Positions 47,334 to 56,385 of a stretch of 64,000 nt of DNA are shown in pieces; the stretch's first letter is position 1, and each line of letters begins with the position of its first letter. The DNA is from Pedobacter sp. W3I1 (GTDB lineage Bacteria; Bacteroidota; Bacteroidia; Sphingobacteriales; Sphingobacteriaceae). The DNA lies in assembly GCF_030816015.1 (NCBI RefSeq), contig NZ_JAUSXN010000001.1:3286001-3350000 (forward strand). The letters are read 5' to 3'. Below the pieces are notes generated by a model. It did not search any database. It was not told the DNA's origin and saw only the letters and a program-made list of their open reading frames with translations. Position numbers and translations under genes: made by a program.

Positions 47334-49907
47334 ATGCGTAGCTTTATGGCAAATATGATCCTGATAACAGGGCTCTGTATTTTTAATGTCCACATTTCCC
47401 AGGCACAGACAGATCCTGATTATGAAGAGTTATCCCTCTTTTTAAAGGTACAGCGTGTAGGTGCTGCTGAAATCCCGGCGCTGATTAAAGGCGAGACGGC
47501 CTATCTTCCGGTTATAAGTATTTTTAATTTCCTGAAGCTTAATATCATCTCGAAAAACCCTGACTCAGTATCCGGAACATTTATCGATCCGGGAGCCAGG
47601 TTTTTTATGGATCCGGCAAAAAATCGGATTATTTACCGGGACAAAGTTTATCCGCTTAAGCAAGGTGATCTGATCAGCACGGCCACGGAGCTATACCTGC
47701 GGACGGATTATTTCGGTGAGATTTTTGGGTTGAATTGCACCTTTAATTTTCGCAATCTGTCTGTTATACTCAATACGGATTTGGAGCTACCGATACTTCG
47801 TGAGCTACGCCTGGAGCAAATGCGTACTAATCTGAGCCGGCTGAAAGGAGAATTTAAGGCCGACACCGTTATCGGGCGGAATTATCCGTTATTCTATTTT
47901 GGAGCAGCTGATTATGCGGTCATCACTTCTGCGGGGAATAAGGATTTGCCAAAAGATGCAAGGGTAAGCCTTGGTCTTGGGGGTATGCTTGCCGGGGGCG
48001 AAACGAATGTGGTGCTTAATTATCATAACAATGAAAAATTAAATCCCCGGCAGCAATATTATTTATGGCGATATGTAGACAATAACGGCTCCTTGGCAAA
48101 GCAGTTCCTTGCGGGAAAAATCCAGGGACGGTCTATCGCTTCTATTTATGCGCCAATTATTGGTATCCAGGTTACCAATGCGCCTACAACTTACAGGCGC
48201 TCGTTCGGAACCTATACCTTAAGCAACCATACAGAGCCGAACTGGACGGTTGAGCTGTATGTAAACGGTGTTCTGATCAATTATGTAAAAGCAGATGCCT
48301 CAGGTTTCTACACCTTCGATGTGCCTCTTGTATACGGAAATACGGTGGTAAAACTGCGCTTCTACGGCCCCTATGGAGAGGAGCGTTCAACGGAGCAAAA
48401 TATTAACATCCCCTTTAATTTTTTGCCTAAAGATGAATTTGAGTATTTCGCCAGCACTGGGATAGTAGAAGATGCGAACCATACCCGTTTTGCCCGTTTC
48501 AGCAGCAACTACGGGATTAGTAAAAATGTAACAGTTGGAGGTGGAATTGAATACCTCTCCTCTATCAGCTCAGGTACTAAAATCCCTTTCATCAATACTT
48601 CCGTACGCCTGCTCCCTAATCTGCTGGCATCGGGAGAATATGATCATAACGTACGCTCTAAAGCATTATTAAGTTACAACTTACCATCAGGCTTACAGTT
48701 GGAACTTAACAACACCTGGTACAAAAAGGGCCAGACCGCCATCAACAATACGTTTGTAGAAGACAGGAAAGCAATCCTCTCTTTTCCCATTCGTACACGA
48801 AGTTTTTCTGCCTATACCAGAATAACCGTTCAACAACTTATACTTCCAAACACAAAATATACGACTGCTGAATGGATGTTATCTGCTACGCTTGGCAACT
48901 TTAATGGAAGCGTAACAACTTATTCTTATTTCCTAAAAGGGACAAATCCGGATGTGTTCAGTAATTTTTCTTTGTCGACCAGGCTATTGAAAAACCTATT
49001 GATTACACAACAGGCACAATTTAATTATGTTGACAAAAGCCTTATCGCTGTAAAAACTGAAATAGAAAAGCGGGTGTTCCGGAATGGGTATATCAACGCG
49101 GTTTACGAACGGAATTTCAATAGTCACATCAATAATATTGAACTGGGTGTGCGTTATGATTTTTCTTTTGCGCTAACCCGGTTATCTGTTAGAAAGAGTA
49201 ATGATGAAGTGAGGATGCTACATGGGCTGAGCGGCAGTTTGATACATGATAGTAATAGTGGCTTTACGAATTTCAATAACCATTCCAGTATTGGCCAGGG
49301 ATCGATCCTGTTAATTCCTTACCTTGACCTGAATGGCAATAACCGGCAGGACAAGTCGGAACCCCGTGTTCAGGGCTTGAAAATAAAGATAAATGGGGGT
49401 CGGATTACGCAATCTATCCGCGACACCACTATCCGCATTACTGACCTTGAAGCCTATACAAATTATAATCTTGAGCTGGATTCTTCCGGATTTGACCGCC
49501 TGGCCTGGAAACTCCCTAAAAAGAATTATAACGTTATTATTGACCCTAATTATGTGAAGAATATAGCCATTCCGATTGTAGTTTATGGGGAGGCATCCGG
49601 TAGGGTCATTTTAAAGGAACAGGGAGAAGATAAAGGGCAGGGTGGTTTAATCATTAATTTTTACAATGAGCGATCTGTAAAAATCGGACAAACCATTTCG
49701 GAAGTTGACGGCTATTTTTCTTACCTGGGCTTTTTTCCGGGAAAATATACGGCGAAGATTGATCCAGGTCAATTGGAAAAATTACACCTGATCGCTTCCC
49801 CTGGATCAACTGATTTTACTATTTTACGTAGTATAGATGGCACCCTAATCAGTAATCTATTGTTTAATCTCGCTCCATCTACGACCTATAAGCGAGCACC
49901 AAAATAA
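47334..49907 (+). CDS. FimD-like outer-membrane usher
   Basis: The 857-residue protein has a signal peptide (NVHISQAQ) and an N-terminal periplasmic domain (YEELSLFLKVQRVGAAEIP). It then has a long beta-barrel-like region interrupted by a plug-like Ig domain (WTVELYVNGVLINYVKADAS ... VYGNTVVKLRFYGPYGEERS), as in ushers. The C-terminal part has an SdrD/Cna-B-like segment (IPYLDLNGNNRQDKSEPRV) and a carboxypeptidase-regulatory-like domain (SEVDGYFSYLGFFPGKYTAK). Chaperone and pilin-like neighbours support usher function. Sequence identity to FimD appears low, so the call leans on layout and context. Confidence 0.72.
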   Translation: MRSFMANMILITGLCIFNVHISQAQTDPDYEELSLFLKVQRVGAAEIPALIKGETAYLPVISIFNFLKLNIISKNPDSVSGTFIDPGARFFMDPAKNRIIYRDKVYPLKQGDLISTATELYLRTDYFGEIFGLNCTFNFRNLSVILNTDLELPILRELRLEQMRTNLSRLKGEFKADTVIGRNYPLFYFGAADYAVITSAGNKDLPKDARVSLGLGGMLAGGETNVVLNYHNNEKLNPRQQYYLWRYVDNNGSLAKQFLAGKIQGRSIASIYAPIIGIQVTNAPTTYRRSFGTYTLSNHTEPNWTVELYVNGVLINYVKADASGFYTFDVPLVYGNTVVKLRFYGPYGEERSTEQNINIPFNFLPKDEFEYFASTGIVEDANHTRFARFSSNYGISKNVTVGGGIEYLSSISSGTKIPFINTSVRLLPNLLASGEYDHNVRSKALLSYNLPSGLQLELNNTWYKKGQTAINNTFVEDRKAILSFPIRTRSFSAYTRITVQQLILPNTKYTTAEWMLSATLGNFNGSVTTYSYFLKGTNPDVFSNFSLSTRLLKNLLITQQAQFNYVDKSLIAVKTEIEKRVFRNGYINAVYERNFNSHINNIELGVRYDFSFALTRLSVRKSNDEVRMLHGLSGSLIHDSNSGFTNFNNHSSIGQGSILLIPYLDLNGNNRQDKSEPRVQGLKIKINGGRITQSIRDTTIRITDLEAYTNYNLELDSSGFDRLAWKLPKKNYNVIIDPNYVKNIAIPIVVYGEASGRVILKEQGEDKGQGGLIINFYNERSVKIGQTISEVDGYFSYLGFFPGKYTAKIDPGQLEKLHLIASPGSTDFTILRSIDGTLISNLLFNLAPSTTYKRAPK

Positions 49908-50086
49908 AAAACCTGATACAAAATCATCACGATTTAAGTTCTGAGCAGCAGTTACTGAATTATTTAGCATTTTGAATAATCCATTTTTAGCTAATCCTTG
50001 ATTTGCATACAACTTTCAGGGCTTTGCATACAGCTATTAAAGTGTTCTTAGCGAACTTTGACCTATTAAAAATTAATAGTAGGGTA

Positions 50087-51085
50087 ATGAAGAAAATAAA
50101 TTTGGGAAGCGAAGGTTTGTCTGTACCCATTATAGGTTTGGGCTGTATGGGTATGACAGGTTTTGAAGAAGGAAATATGTATGGCGCGGCAGATGAGCAG
50201 GAAGCTATTGCGACCATTCATCGATCGCTCGAATTAGGTGGCAATTTTTTAGATACTGCCGATTTGTATGGCCCTTTTAAAAACGAGCAGTTGATTGCTA
50301 AAGCAATAGGCAGTAATCGGGATAAATATATTATCGCGACAAAATTCGGCTGGGAAATAGATGATAACAACAAAGTGACCTGGGCTATTAATGGGAAAAA
50401 AGAATATGTGAAAAAAGCGGTGGAACGTTCTCTTAAAAATCTGAAAACGGAGTATATTGATTTGTACTATATGCACCGGCTTGATAAAAACACGCCCATC
50501 GAAGAAACCATTGAGGCCATGAGCGAGCTGGTGAAGGAAGGAAAAGTGGGATATCTCGGACTATCAGAAGTATCTTCAGAAACTATAAAAAGAGCACACG
50601 CGGTTCACCCGATTACAGCGGTACAAAGTGAATATTCTTTATTTGAGCGCACAACAGAAGAACGTGGCATATTGAATACTTTGAATGAACTCGGGATAGG
50701 TTTTGTTGCTTATTCCCCATTAGGACGTGGTTTTTTATCCGGGCAGATTAGAAGCATGGATGACTTGCCGGAAAATGATTTTCGCCGGGCAATTCCCCGT
50801 TTTCAAGAAGCTCATTTTTACAAGAACATGGAGTTGGTTAAAGCAATTGAGGCAATGGCCGAAGAGAAAAAAATAACCACATCACAGCTGGCACTGGCCT
50901 GGATTATAAATAAGGGCATCTTGCCTATTCCGGGTACCAAGCGAAGACAATATGTGGCGCAAAACATAGCGGCCACCGAAATTGAATTAAACGAAGCTGA
51001 GCTATTGAAACTGGAAAGCATTGTGCCATTGGGTACCGATACAGGTAAGCCATATGATGAGTTTAGTATGGGACTTAATGATTAG
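50087..51085 (+). CDS. Aldo/keto reductase
   Basis: Starting at MKKINLGSEGLSVPIIGLGC (50087) the protein has 332 residues. An upstream in-frame ATG at 50003 adds 28 residues that do not fit the family. Motifs are FLDTADLYGPFKNEQLI (catalytic Asp and Tyr), IIATKFGW (Lys), DLYYMHRLD (His), and GYLGLSEVSSETI; the NADPH-binding end is LPIPGTKRRQYVAQNI. It resembles the YakC/Tas-like AKR13-type enzymes reducing small aldehydes. An AraC-type regulator follows in the same direction, a common pairing. Confidence 0.92.
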   Translation: MKKINLGSEGLSVPIIGLGCMGMTGFEEGNMYGAADEQEAIATIHRSLELGGNFLDTADLYGPFKNEQLIAKAIGSNRDKYIIATKFGWEIDDNNKVTWAINGKKEYVKKAVERSLKNLKTEYIDLYYMHRLDKNTPIEETIEAMSELVKEGKVGYLGLSEVSSETIKRAHAVHPITAVQSEYSLFERTTEERGILNTLNELGIGFVAYSPLGRGFLSGQIRSMDDLPENDFRRAIPRFQEAHFYKNMELVKAIEAMAEEKKITTSQLALAWIINKGILPIPGTKRRQYVAQNIAATEIELNEAELLKLESIVPLGTDTGKPYDEFSMGLND

Positions 51086-51094
51086 CATATTGTA

Positions 51095-51223
51095 CGAGGT
51101 TGTATCATAAATTTAATTCGATCCGCATTGTCACGTTGAGCTTGTCGAAACGCTCTGTCAAGGCTATTTAATCTAGTCCTTCGACAGGCTCAGGATGACA
51201 ATCTATATTATGAGACAGCCTCG
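51095..51223. repeat. MITE-like palindromic element, copy 2
   Basis: The ends cgaggttgtatcataa (51095-51110) and ttatgagacagcctcg (51208-51223) are imperfect inverted repeats. Inside are ttgtcacgttgagc and gctcaggatgacaa arms. The start shares 17 bp with the element at 18511, and total length is similar (129 and 142 bp). Confidence 0.65.
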
Positions 51224-51255
51224 CTACACTACATTAAAATGTTTAAATTAGTATT

Positions 51256-52152
51256 ATGAATGCCATCAGATCAGTCTCAGAATTTCACCGCTTACTCTCG
51301 TTGCCCGCGCCACGCCATCCATTGGTAAGTGTAATTAACCTCGCCGAAAGTATTTTCCTGGAAGATGATGTATGGAAAGGTTTTGTGAACAGATTTTATT
51401 GCGTGGCCCTAAAAAGGGAAGCCAAGGGTAAAATACGCTATGGCCAGCAACATTATGATTACGATAAGGGTGTGCTGAGTTTTACTGCATCCAATCAGGT
51501 TCAATACCTGGATCTGAAGAACATGGAATGCGGATCAGGTTACCTGCTTATTTTCCATCCTGACTTTTTGCTGGCCCATCCTTTGGCAAGCAACATCAAC
51601 GGTTATAACTTCTTCTCTTATGCTGTAAATGAGGCGCTGCATCTTTCTGCTGAAGAAGAAGATGATCTGATTACCATATTGAACAAGATTGATAAGGAAT
51701 GCCTTCATATTGATAAATATACTCAGGAAATTATCCTGTCGCAGATTGAATTGCTGCTCAATTATTCCAATCGATTTTACGAGCGGCAATTTATCACCCG
51801 GAAAAACCATAATCATCAATTGCTTGCCAAATTTGAACGCCTTGTTGATGGGTATTTTAACAGCAGTACGACAACGCAACCCGAACTATTAACGGTACAA
51901 CGCATGGCCGAACTCATGAACCTGTCTCCAAACTACCTGAGCGATCTACTGCGCATGCATACAGGGCAGAATACACAACAGCATATCCATCAGCGGTTAA
52001 TTGAAAAGGCAAAAGAAAAACTCTCGACTACAAATTTATCGGTAAGCGAAATTGCTTATACATTAGGCTTTGAACACGCACAATCGTTCAGTACGTTATT
52101 TAAGAAGAAAACCAGTTTGTCACCTCTTGAATTCCGGCAGGCATTTAACTGA
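51256..52152 (+). CDS. AraC-family transcriptional regulator
   Basis: A 298-residue regulator. The N-terminal 180 residues are a cupin-like ligand or sensing domain (HYDYDKGVLSFTASNQ). The C-terminal domain has two helix-turn-helix motifs: LTVQRMAELMNLSPNYLSDL and LSVSEIAYTLGFEHAQSFST followed by LFKKKTSLSPLEFR. It lies 170 bp behind the aldo/keto reductase gene, with a repeat element in between, and may control it. A strong hairpin lies downstream. Confidence 0.92.
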   Translation: MNAIRSVSEFHRLLSLPAPRHPLVSVINLAESIFLEDDVWKGFVNRFYCVALKREAKGKIRYGQQHYDYDKGVLSFTASNQVQYLDLKNMECGSGYLLIFHPDFLLAHPLASNINGYNFFSYAVNEALHLSAEEEDDLITILNKIDKECLHIDKYTQEIILSQIELLLNYSNRFYERQFITRKNHNHQLLAKFERLVDGYFNSSTTTQPELLTVQRMAELMNLSPNYLSDLLRMHTGQNTQQHIHQRLIEKAKEKLSTTNLSVSEIAYTLGFEHAQSFSTLFKKKTSLSPLEFRQAFN

Positions 52153-52268
52153 TAATTAAGATACACCACTGGGGCTCACATAAAGAATAGGCCAATTATG
52201 CAGACATTGAATCACTTAAAGCTTCAAATTTTCCAGAAAATGGCTCGGGTTTTGTGCCAAGAGAATTA

Positions 52269-52300
52269 CACAAAGGGCGCAATTTCTTGCGCCCTTTGTG
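52269..52300 (+). terminator. Strong hairpin after the AraC-type gene
   Basis: A perfect 14-bp stem, cacaaagggcgcaa/ttgcgccctttgtg, with a 4-nt loop and a short T-run. A second smaller hairpin (tcctattt/aaatagga) follows at 52308-52329. Together they may serve both converging genes. Confidence 0.75.
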
Positions 52301-52371
52301 TTTAAGTCCTATTTCAATGAAATAGGATCAATAATGGATCAAGCTGAATAATAGTGATGTAACTTTGTCTC

Positions 52372-53814
52372 TCATTTTAACACTGTTTTGATTATTCCGG
52401 CAAAGGTTGCTGCCCAGATTGCCCCCTCGCTATCTTTTGTAATCCGCTCAATATTGACACTTGGAATATTAGAGTTTTCGGTGGTATAGATTTCGGTCTT
52501 TTTGTTTACAATGTCGTACTTAATAATGCCAACGTTGTTCTGGCTAAGCCATAAGGTGTTTTTTTCTTCATCTAAAAAGAAATCGTTAATACTGTTACCA
52601 GCAAACATTGTTGGCTTATCGCTCCACAATCGCTGCCATTTTCCATCAGGTGGGAGGACATACATCCCCGCGTCTTCACCTTTTTCATGGTATAGCGAAA
52701 ACCAAAGGTTGCCTTTTTTATCTTCCCACATCTTGGAAATATATGCCTTTGATAATGGTGACGACTTATCATTTAAGGCCGTGGTCTTACCTTTTTCAAT
52801 AACGACGTTTCCCTCAAAAGTACCGACCCAAGTGCGATCCCTGCTATCCACAAACACGCCCAAGATTTTATCAGAAGGAAGCTTTGAGTTTTTCCTGTTT
52901 ATTATGCTCCATTTACTGCTGTCAAACCTGGCTACCCCATCCCAAGACGTGAAAAGAATATTCCCCTTAGGATCGACTACGATATTTCTTGCCCAGTTAA
53001 TGGGTGAGTTCAGTGAATCGAATTTAGCCCAAACACGGTTATCATAGCGATAAACATCATAGCCGATCACAAACCACTTATTATCCTTTTGATCAACCGC
53101 CATGTCCCGGACCGACGCCGTCTGGGCCTTATTGTACTGCGTTGCAGAGATAATGGTATTTCCAGAATTAAAGTGCTGCCATTTGCCGTCTGATATTTTC
53201 GCAATCCCGTTATCCGTTCCGATCCAGATATCGCCCTTTAAATCGGCTGCCACAGCCCTGCTCATATCCCACGGCAGTTCTGAGTTGCCCTGGGTAAATA
53301 CTTTCCAGCGCTCACTAAGCTCTGCCCGTTCACTTCCCTTCCGGTCGGGAGTACCGGTGGCTTTCATATTGGATTGGTTGGTAAAGTTAAATGTCCTGCG
53401 TTTGGCCCGGAATTTCCCATCTACGAATTCCATGATGAGCGATACCGAGCTGTTTTCCTTTTTCGTGCCATCTATTGCAGGTGTCCAGTTTTCAGTAGCA
53501 TTGACTGATTGCCTGATGCCGAGTTCAGTTGAACCTATGTTGGTCTTGTTATCGATGCTTAACAAGCAGGGCTTGCCTTCCTGATCGACCAGGATTTGCA
53601 TTTCCAGCGTACCTTTGAGTGTCGCAAGGTTTTTTTCGCCAATACCACGCAGGATATTCTGGAAGACTGTCTTTGGCGGCTGTGCCTGTGGATTTCCACA
53701 ATCCAGGCAGAATTCGGATAGTTTGCAGTCTTCAAACTTTTCAGGGTATAGGCTCTGTGCGTTCAGAAGTATTGAAAACAGGCTTAAGGCAATAACTAAG
53801 AGTGTCTTTTTCAC
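52372..53814 (-). CDS. Secreted beta-propeller (two-component-regulator-propeller repeat) protein
   Basis: The 480-residue protein has a signal peptide (FSILLNAQ). It has an N-terminal Cys-rich segment (CKLSEFCLDCGNPQ) and a TonB-C-like domain at about 60-125 (LEMQILVDQEGKPCLLSI). Over 300 residues of propeller repeats follow (DLKGDIWIGTDNGIAKI, DPKGNILFTSWDGVARF, DSRDRTWVGTFEGNVVI), typical of the sensor part of hybrid two-component systems. It lacks any kinase, so it is a free-standing periplasmic or surface sensor-like protein of unknown role. Confidence 0.8.
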   Translation of the reverse strand: MKKTLLVIALSLFSILLNAQSLYPEKFEDCKLSEFCLDCGNPQAQPPKTVFQNILRGIGEKNLATLKGTLEMQILVDQEGKPCLLSIDNKTNIGSTELGIRQSVNATENWTPAIDGTKKENSSVSLIMEFVDGKFRAKRRTFNFTNQSNMKATGTPDRKGSERAELSERWKVFTQGNSELPWDMSRAVAADLKGDIWIGTDNGIAKISDGKWQHFNSGNTIISATQYNKAQTASVRDMAVDQKDNKWFVIGYDVYRYDNRVWAKFDSLNSPINWARNIVVDPKGNILFTSWDGVARFDSSKWSIINRKNSKLPSDKILGVFVDSRDRTWVGTFEGNVVIEKGKTTALNDKSSPLSKAYISKMWEDKKGNLWFSLYHEKGEDAGMYVLPPDGKWQRLWSDKPTMFAGNSINDFFLDEEKNTLWLSQNNVGIIKYDIVNKKTEIYTTENSNIPSVNIERITKDSEGAIWAATFAGIIKTVLK

Positions 53815-54407
53815 GATAATTTTATATTTTGTTTTATTCTAAATTTAATAGCATTGGAGTATACACCAGGTTTTCTCAAACCGCTTTGCTGCAAGATATG
53901 CTTCCTTGATCATATTCTAGTGCAAGTCTTAGTGCCCCAGCCTGAGCAAAGGCTCGACTTGCGCTTTGATGCAACCACTTCGAAAAATTATCTAATTAAA
54001 GCAGGGCCGGTCTACGACGAAATATTTCATGATATTTTTAGTTTAAGGCTTGGTTTTAAATAAACGCTCTATCAAAATGTTAAAATATTGTAGCCTAACA
54101 AAAACATCAATCCAATACACAGTTGCAAAGCTGACAAAATATAGCTCTCTTTGTTATAAAACTTATATTTTCTGCTCATTTTGTTCTGTTATCTAATTTA
54201 CAGCAATTTAGATAATCTATGATTATTATGCTTCGAAAATTATGAAAGTTTTAAGATTGCGACTTTCTAAATTTTAGAACTATGGCTTTCTATATTGGTA
54301 CGAGTTAAAAACTCGCACCAGCACGTTTTATCTAATTACAATCCGCTCGGACTAGCAGGGGAATTATCGGATGATGATTCTCATTTCACTTATTAAATGA
54401 AGGTCAC
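53815..54407. other. Gene-free interval holding the first long direct repeat
   Basis: The first copy of a 143-bp repeat (53918-54060) is the main content. The rest is AT-rich with no gene seen. A 69-codon frame at 53854-54063 runs through the repeat and is not accepted. Confidence 0.5.
53918..54060 (+). repeat. 143-bp direct repeat, copy 1
   Basis: It starts ctagtgcaagtc and ends tggttttaaa. It holds a hairpin of gcaagtc and gacttgc arms. It matches 54912-55057 closely in the same orientation, with about ten differences and a small insertion. Confidence 0.88.
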
Positions 54408-54866
54408 TTAATTTATATTTATTACATCGCCATTAACACATTTAACAACAATGACACCTTCAGTCAGTTTCATGTACTCAAAATAATCGGGTAAATCATA
54501 TCTAGCATTGATTTTAATAGTACTAGCCGATTTTAATAATTTCAAGTTCAGTAATTACATAAATAAATCCATCGATTAATTTCGTTTCATAGAAAAAATA
54601 ATCTAGAGAAATGGTGGTTAGCATTCTTCCTGTTGACAGTTCTATACTACAAAATTTAAATCAACTCCTATCGAACAACGAAATTCGTCAATTTCTGTTA
54701 CTACAGGCTTGATCGCTGTGCTTTGCCAACCAAATTTATAGCTATATATTTTACCAGAAATTAAACCAAAATTTCTATCCTCCAATTTGTCCTCAAACAA
54801 AATGGGTATATTCAAGCTATGAAACTCAGACTCTGATAATTCTTTAAGTTTGATATTCATAATCAT
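54408..54866 (-). pseudogene. Decayed small immunity-type gene with two frameshifts
   Basis: A 74-codon frame (54642-54866, opening IKLKELSESEFHSLNIPILF) continues in another frame as ELSTGRMLTTISLDYFFYET and again in a third frame as LPDYFEYMKLTEGVIVVKCV up to a stop at 54408. Together the pieces give a protein of about 150 residues broken twice. Family not recognised. Its position among small immunity-like genes downstream of an RHS toxin suggests a dead immunity gene. Confidence 0.55.
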
Positions 54867-54911
54867 TTAAAAATGTGAGGAATAATTGAAGAAACAAAAG
54901 GGCAGACATCC

Positions 54912-55057
54912 TAGTGCAAGCCTTAGCGTCCCAGCCTGAGCAAAGGCTCGACTTGCGCTTTAATGCAATCACTTCGAAAAAATATCTAATTAAAGCAGGG
55001 CCGGTCTACGACGAAATATTTCATGGTATTTTTAGTTTCTTTAAGGCTTGGTTTTAA
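54912..55057 (+). repeat. 143-bp direct repeat, copy 2
   Basis: The second copy of the repeat at 53918, in direct orientation and 994 bp away. The two copies bracket the decayed immunity-type gene, which would allow gain or loss of the cassette by recombination. Confidence 0.88.
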
Positions 55058-55106
55058 AACCTAATTAGATAATTTAATAAATTTCTTAATTCTATACTAA
55101 ATCTAC

Positions 55107-55358
55107 TTATTCTTCAATCTCATCTTCTTGAGGTGGTCTTACAAAACCTAAAACCCTTCTCTCTTTAGCTCCAAAAGACTTAAAATTCACTTTTGCCTCT
55201 CGCAAAGAAATTGAATTCGGTCCCCCATCATCATCAATATGCTCCTCTTGATAAAAATCTTTTTGCCAAAGACAAATGGGGCAGATCGTTGAAATCGCAT
55301 CCTTTTCGATCGTAAAAAAACCACAACAAGCGCATTTAATTTTATTTTCTGTATCCAT
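55107..55358 (-). CDS. CPCC-family cysteine-rich protein
   Basis: This 83-residue protein has the zinc-ribbon-like CACCGFFTI and TICPICLWQKDFYQ pairs, followed by DDDGGPNSISLREAKVNF and a C-terminal RPPQEDE. That is the pattern of CPCC cysteine-rich proteins, which are frequent in toxin-immunity loci. It lies in the trail of small genes downstream of the RHS toxin. Confidence 0.8.
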   Translation of the reverse strand: MDTENKIKCACCGFFTIEKDAISTICPICLWQKDFYQEEHIDDDGGPNSISLREAKVNFKSFGAKERRVLGFVRPPQEDEIEE

Positions 55359-55514
55359 TATTTTGCATGTATCAACCTATCCTCGACAAACAACAGCAAA
55401 TCAACTAGTTCATTAATTAGACCTCAAGGTTGCAACAAATCTATTTATTTCCCACAGTTCCATAGGCGAGAGCAAGCGAGAGGATGGCGAATTACGATCA
55501 ACAAGTAATACCTT

Positions 55515-55742
55515 CTAATCTATTGATAGGATACAATTTACCCCAATTTTTTCGGCTTCTTTCAAAAATTCACTTGCTAAATCCAAATTGGGAATCTCTA
55601 TAAGGACTTCTTCATCATCTAACAGAATATCTACATTTAACTTTGATTCTTTTAGCGATTTTCCCAACATTTCCATTTGCAATTTTGTCAAAGATACTTT
55701 ATCTAGGTCTTCCCTCCAGCCTGTTAATATTACTTTTACCAT
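55515..55742 (-). CDS. Small acidic protein, possible immunity type
   Basis: A 75-residue soluble protein with a simple alpha/beta layout (VKVILTGWREDLDKVSLTKL, then VDILLDDEEVLIEIPNLDLA). I recognise no family. Its place between the CPCC gene and the DUF5958 gene, on the same strand as the toxin, suggests an immunity-type role by context only. Confidence 0.5.
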   Translation of the reverse strand: MVKVILTGWREDLDKVSLTKLQMEMLGKSLKESKLNVDILLDDEEVLIEIPNLDLASEFLKEAEKIGVNCILSID

Positions 55743-55952
55743 AACTTACTCAACTTTAATAATTATTGGTATGGAACTTGACCTTTATATTTGCCTGTAG
55801 TTCTTTTTCCACCTTGTATTATCGCTTTTCAACCTTATATTGTTTGAGTGAGCTGATTAAAAAACAAAGCATCTCGAATAAATTTGAATTTTAGCGAATT
55901 ATATTATACGTAATATTGGCGAGTGGGGCCAACCAATTATATTCTATACAAT

Positions 55953-56381
55953 TTATCTATTTGTTTTTCTGATTTTATTGATATTACTTTCATCAGATAG
56001 ATCCGAATACCACCATTTATCATTTTTGTTTTTCTCTATATCAAATCTTCGTTTATAAGCTATTTTGAATAGATTCAAAAATAATTTCAATACACTATTG
56101 TATTCCCTTTTAGGCAATTTAATAATCTTTTGAAGGTTAGCATTTAAAACTCCCTTTTTCAATAAAATGCATGGTGTAAGTGATGGCTTTAAACCACTGG
56201 AATTTATCGCTACCTCAACATCTTCATAAATAGGCTTTGACTGTAAGATTAGGTAAGTGATTCCATTTAACATTTCCTCTTGTTTGACTTGATCAAGGTT
56301 ATCAAAAACATCTTGAATTTGGTCAAGTACATCTAAATCTTGTCCGTATTTATTTATTAAAATATCAATATCTAAATTCAT
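55953..56381 (-). CDS. DUF5958 family protein, candidate immunity protein of the RHS toxin
   Basis: This 142-residue protein fits the DUF5958 pattern: DILINKYGQDLDVLDQIQDV, LILQSKPIYEDVE, GLKPSLTPCILLKKGVLNAN and the C-terminal DKWWYSDLSDE. It starts 4 bp after the stop codon of the RHS toxin gene, the position expected of a cognate immunity gene. The match of this protein to that toxin is inferred from position. Confidence 0.75.
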   Translation of the reverse strand: MNLDIDILINKYGQDLDVLDQIQDVFDNLDQVKQEEMLNGITYLILQSKPIYEDVEVAINSSGLKPSLTPCILLKKGVLNANLQKIIKLPKREYNSVLKLFLNLFKIAYKRRFDIEKNKNDKWWYSDLSDESNINKIRKTNR

Positions 56382-56385
56382 AAAT

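Noticed and set aside
53854..54063. A 69-codon plus-strand frame through the first 143-bp direct repeat
   Set aside because: Its end is not conserved in the second copy, where the last residues are frame-shifted, so coding selection is not supported.
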